Below, in pieces: positions 61,241-64,000 of a stretch of DNA of 64,000 nucleotides. The notes under the pieces were generated by a model. That model worked only from the letters and a program-made list of their open reading frames with translations. It searched no databases and was not told where the DNA came from. Source of the stretch: Luteibacter jiangsuensis (GTDB lineage Bacteria > Pseudomonadota > Gammaproteobacteria > Xanthomonadales > Rhodanobacteraceae); contig NZ_JAAQQR010000005.1 of assembly GCF_011742555.1 (NCBI RefSeq), positions 236,013-300,012 on the forward strand, in the 5' to 3' direction. Made by a program: the position numbers and the translations under genes. Numbering within the stretch: position 1 is the stretch's first letter; each line of letters opens with the position of its first letter.

Positions 61241-62815
61241 TTACTGCGTCCTGGCGGCCACACTCGTCGAACTCAGCCGGCCTTTCGTGTCGTACGTGTA
61301 AGTCGTTACGCGCTCGGGCGTCGTGACCGTCTTGGGTCTGAAGCTTGTCCCGTCCCACGCGGTCGTGATCACCCTCTCCTCGGGCGTGCCTTGGGCTTCC
61401 GTCCGCGACGTCTCGCGCCCCTGCGCGTCATACTCGAACGCCGTCACATGCCCGAGCGCATCCGTCTTCGTTGCAATCTGGCCCCGGGCGTCATAAGTGA
61501 AGCTCGAATTGCTGATAGGACATCCCGGAACCGGCTCGCCCTGAACATGACTCATGCGCCGTGTGCCAGCGGCCACGGTATACGTGTAAGTCACGGTATG
61601 ACCAAGGGCATTGGTTACCTTGGTCGTTGCATCGTCCACATACGTAATGGTGACCTTCTCCGCTCCGCCCGCATGCTCGCTCGAGATCGCCCTGCCCTGG
61701 TCGTCATACGACCACGATGCAAAACGCACTCCGCGCTCGTCGATGAGCCCGGTCAGCAGCGTGGGGTTATCCGCCACCTCGTAGAGGTAGGTTCGGGTGG
61801 TTGTTTTGCTCGCAACGGTGCGAGCCACAGAGACGAGCTGTCCTAAAGGACCGTAGGTGTACGTCACACTGAGCCCGGTGGCACTGAGGTGGACCAGGGA
61901 ACCCGATATGTCCTCGCCCCAGGTCAGCACGCGACCCTGGGAATCCTTGACCGTGACCTGTGGATTGAAATTGGCGTCGTAGCCGTGCGTGAGTCTGGTC
62001 GTTCGCCCATCCGCAAACTTCACCGCAATAAGCTGACCCATGCCATCAAAGGTCAGCACACGATTGTCAGGACCGGTATAGGTCCAATTGGAGCCCGTGC
62101 GTGCCAAGATACCTCGCTCGCTCGGCTCACTCGTAATGGTTGAGCCCTGAATGGCAAACAGCGACGAGCGGCCATCGTCGAACGTCAGAACCGCCGACGA
62201 ATCGCCCAGCGTCAGGGTGTCGCTGTAAGTGTGTCGCCACGTGCCGAGAAGGCCGTTGTAGTAACGCGCGAAGATAAGTTCGCCGCCCTGGTCCACGAAG
62301 TCTGTTTCACGCTCAAACTTGTTGCCGATGGCCGCATTGATGGGATTGCCTTGGCAGTCGTTCGGGTCGTTGTTCGGGTTGTTATCGGGATCGCCCAGCT
62401 GGCGACGTCGGTTGAACTCGGCCAGCGATTCGCATTGCCCTGCCTGCGGGTCGAATACTTCAAGGTTCGGACAGGAGTCGCCCTGTAACTGGACAAGATG
62501 AGGAATGCTGTCGAACGACCAGGAAATCCCATCAATGGTATACGTCCAGTTCTGACGACAATCGTAGAAAAAGTTCGGTCCCGACTGAGGCTCTACAGTC
62601 GGAGGCGTATAAGCGAGAAGGATTTGATGTGGATTCCCCTCGAATCGCTCCTTGTCCTTCTCGTAGCCTGCACGACATGCCGCGTCGGCGGTTTGATAAT
62701 GGACGGAGTCGGCTGGTGGAGGAATTGTCGAAAAGTCGAGTGCGAACCAGTAATCCTCTGCCGAGGCCCGGCCAGCCACCAGGACCAGCCCCATCACTCC
62801 GAAGAAAGTCTTCAT
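61241..62815 (-). CDS. Rhs-family N-terminal half, copy A (DUF6531/YD repeats)
   Basis: 524 residues from ATG 62815 (MKTFFGVMG); the frame opens at 62857. Same layout as copy B: Sec signal, cysteine-containing region (FFYDCRQNWTYTIDGISW), NPINAAIGNKFERETDF with ARYYNGLLGTWRHTYSDT, and YD repeats ending YTYDTKGRLSSTSVAARTQ. N-terminal regions of A and B are divergent while the YD part is clearly paralogous. First gene of the operon; 47 bp to copy B. Confidence 0.87.
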   Translation of the reverse strand: MKTFFGVMGLVLVAGRASAEDYWFALDFSTIPPPADSVHYQTADAACRAGYEKDKERFEGNPHQILLAYTPPTVEPQSGPNFFYDCRQNWTYTIDGISWSFDSIPHLVQLQGDSCPNLEVFDPQAGQCESLAEFNRRRQLGDPDNNPNNDPNDCQGNPINAAIGNKFERETDFVDQGGELIFARYYNGLLGTWRHTYSDTLTLGDSSAVLTFDDGRSSLFAIQGSTITSEPSERGILARTGSNWTYTGPDNRVLTFDGMGQLIAVKFADGRTTRLTHGYDANFNPQVTVKDSQGRVLTWGEDISGSLVHLSATGLSVTYTYGPLGQLVSVARTVASKTTTRTYLYEVADNPTLLTGLIDERGVRFASWSYDDQGRAISSEHAGGAEKVTITYVDDATTKVTNALGHTVTYTYTVAAGTRRMSHVQGEPVPGCPISNSSFTYDARGQIATKTDALGHVTAFEYDAQGRETSRTEAQGTPEERVITTAWDGTSFRPKTVTTPERVTTYTYDTKGRLSSTSVAARTQ

Positions 62816-63720
62816 ATCGTTCCCTGAAGCTGTGTGTTGATACGTCGGAGGTGTCACGCCGGAAAGGCGCGCTTCAAATGGTTGGAGAGATCAGACACTC
62901 CGCCTGTATGGAGCAGTCACCGCCACGCACAGGGCCTGGATCTCGGCGTGAGCCGTCGGCTCAACACAGCAGATGGCGCAGCAGGGTGCGTCCAAAAAGC
63001 GCGTGAAGGATGATGGATGCCCTACCCGAAAAAGTCGGCATCGAGGTCATCGAGACCATTCGCACGACTGAGCGACCGAAGCGGCGTAGCAGACAACTCC
63101 TTGCCCATAGCAGATAAGCCACACCCCCTCCTTGGCGCCAAATTATCGGGCCGCACTTTGCCTAAGTGGCTACATGCATACCGTGACGAGAATCACGGAC
63201 CAACGCATTCATATACAGCAGCAAGCCAGCGGCCTCGGAAATCGGCACACGTACGTAACGACGCACATCGTAGGCGCACGTGAAAAGGTCGAAGTCGCCT
63301 TATGGCTGTGTGGAATCCTAATTCAAGCCAAACGTATACCATGTAGGCGGAATACGAATTTTCTGTAGGATTTCCCCTACAGACTTCCATCCCCGGACGC
63401 GCCCTCCAACTCAGCCGCTGTCTCGTCGGTCTGTCGACTAAAACTCGTTCACCTTTCGATCGGCCCCGAGCATCCGAGTATTCCGAAGATCAGTTAAAGG
63501 CTTGCCGTGGGTTACTGTGTTCATCACTGAAACCAGTGAAAAGGATGGCCATATGATCTGGCATCACACCAACCGTGCCTGTAACGACCGGTAGAGTTAT
63601 AAAAAAAGCGGTACGCGATCGAAGCTACTGACAGTCAACGCGACGATTCCGCCGAGCGGATCATGGCAAAGCCGCGGCAAAGCAAGATGATCCTATAAGC
63701 GGCTTGCCGCTCTTCGCTGG
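62816..63720. other. Upstream region of the Rhs operon, no supported gene
   Basis: About 900 bp of lower-GC sequence with only short frames. The best is a 34-residue plus-strand ORF from 63014 (MDALPEKVGIEVIETIRTTE and a basic tail), which resembles nothing known. It should hold the promoter of the Rhs operon; no operator or terminator could be assigned. Confidence 0.55.
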
Positions 63721-64000
63721 GTGAGTGACGACGTCCCCCCGCTTTCAGTAGCGGAGCGAATTAGAGTCCGGGGGGTTACTTTAGCTGCTCGGCGTAGGCG
63801 GCGGGAGTCAGTCCGCCCAACGCCTTCTTCGGCCGCTCCTCGTTGTATTCCCTGCGCCAGTTTTCGATCTCGGTGCGTGCGTGAAGCAGACTCGGGAACC
63901 AGTGTTCATTGAGGCACTCGTCGCGCAAGCGACCGTTGAACGATTCGATGTAGGCATTCTGGTTCGGCTTGCCCGGTTCGATCAGGCGCAGCTGCACGCC
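63721..64000 (-). mobile_element. IS3-family element, orfB 3' part, runs off the window
   Basis: The minus-strand frame ending at 63776 encodes [29 protein letters not shown], and [14 protein letters not shown], the DDE-region end of an IS3-group OrfB including the catalytic glutamate region. It continues beyond the right edge. The terminal 50 bp (63727-63757: GTCCCCCCGCTTTCAGTAGCGG) match the 3' end of the remnant at 54134-54162. This copy looks intact as far as seen. Confidence 0.88.

Noticed and set aside
63132..63368. A 78-residue plus-strand ORF upstream of the Rhs operon
   Set aside because: No ribosome site, no hydrophobic or family pattern, and it lies in a likely promoter region.
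1..64000. tRNA or rRNA genes
   Set aside because: No TΨC-like GGTTCGAATCC context with a matching acceptor stem and no rRNA motif was found by eye; a covariance-model search would be decisive.

Overview
The window is high-GC Gram-negative chromosomal DNA. TonB-dependent carbohydrate uptake, a cydABX-DC-hemN block next to an FNR/ANR gene, REP-like palindromes and IS3 debris fit Xanthomonadales, most likely Rhodanobacteraceae (Luteibacter/Dyella-like). This placement is an inference from gene content; no rRNA or marker gene is present. No rRNA, convincing tRNA or CRISPR array was seen.

Layout. 1-12.9 kb is housekeeping and envelope: a partial DUF155 membrane protein, an Fe-S (YkgJ-like) protein, an ABC export set (ATPase, FtsX-type permease, AttH/CrtC lipocalin-like protein) with overlapping genes, a GDSL hydrolase, a CPA1 Na+/H+ antiporter, an EAL protein, a YqcI/YcgG N-hydroxylase-like gene coupled to a DUF1989 gene, a MOSC protein and a CPBP protease, with tandem and palindromic repeats around the last two. 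13-20 kb is a carbohydrate locus: TonB receptor plus GH27 alpha-galactosidase, divergent from a GH95 alpha-fucosidase. 20-29.5 kb is a low-oxygen module: cydA-cydB-cydX-cydD-cydC-hemN on the minus strand, divergent from ompW and an FNR-type regulator, with two FNR-like boxes between them. 29.5-31.2 kb is a graveyard of adhesin, toxin and Rhs fragments.

31.2-47.5 kb holds a LysR/epoxide-hydrolase/EamA group, NhaA, a divergent arsenic locus (arsB-arsR and arsH-arsC), an M13 peptidase, a secreted VOC-SnoaL fusion with an ABM monooxygenase and AraC regulator, a decayed sensor kinase, a SulP transporter (its 3' end duplicated as a fragment beside arsC), and an NAD(P)H-hydrate dehydratase with a histidine phosphatase. 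48-54 kb looks like a defence island: a TIR protein with an uncharacterised C-terminal domain, an unknown protein, a GmrSD-like DUF262/DUF1524 protein and a PLD-family nuclease. 54-64 kb is bounded by IS3 remnants and carries small envelope proteins and a split Rhs/YD locus: two paralogous amino-terminal halves and one carboxyl-terminal half with a variable tip, each with its own Sec signal, followed by a candidate lipoprotein immunity gene.

The most unusual items are the Sec-exported split Rhs operon, the TIR and DUF262-PLD neighbourhood, and the two-gene N-hydroxylase/DUF1989 unit.
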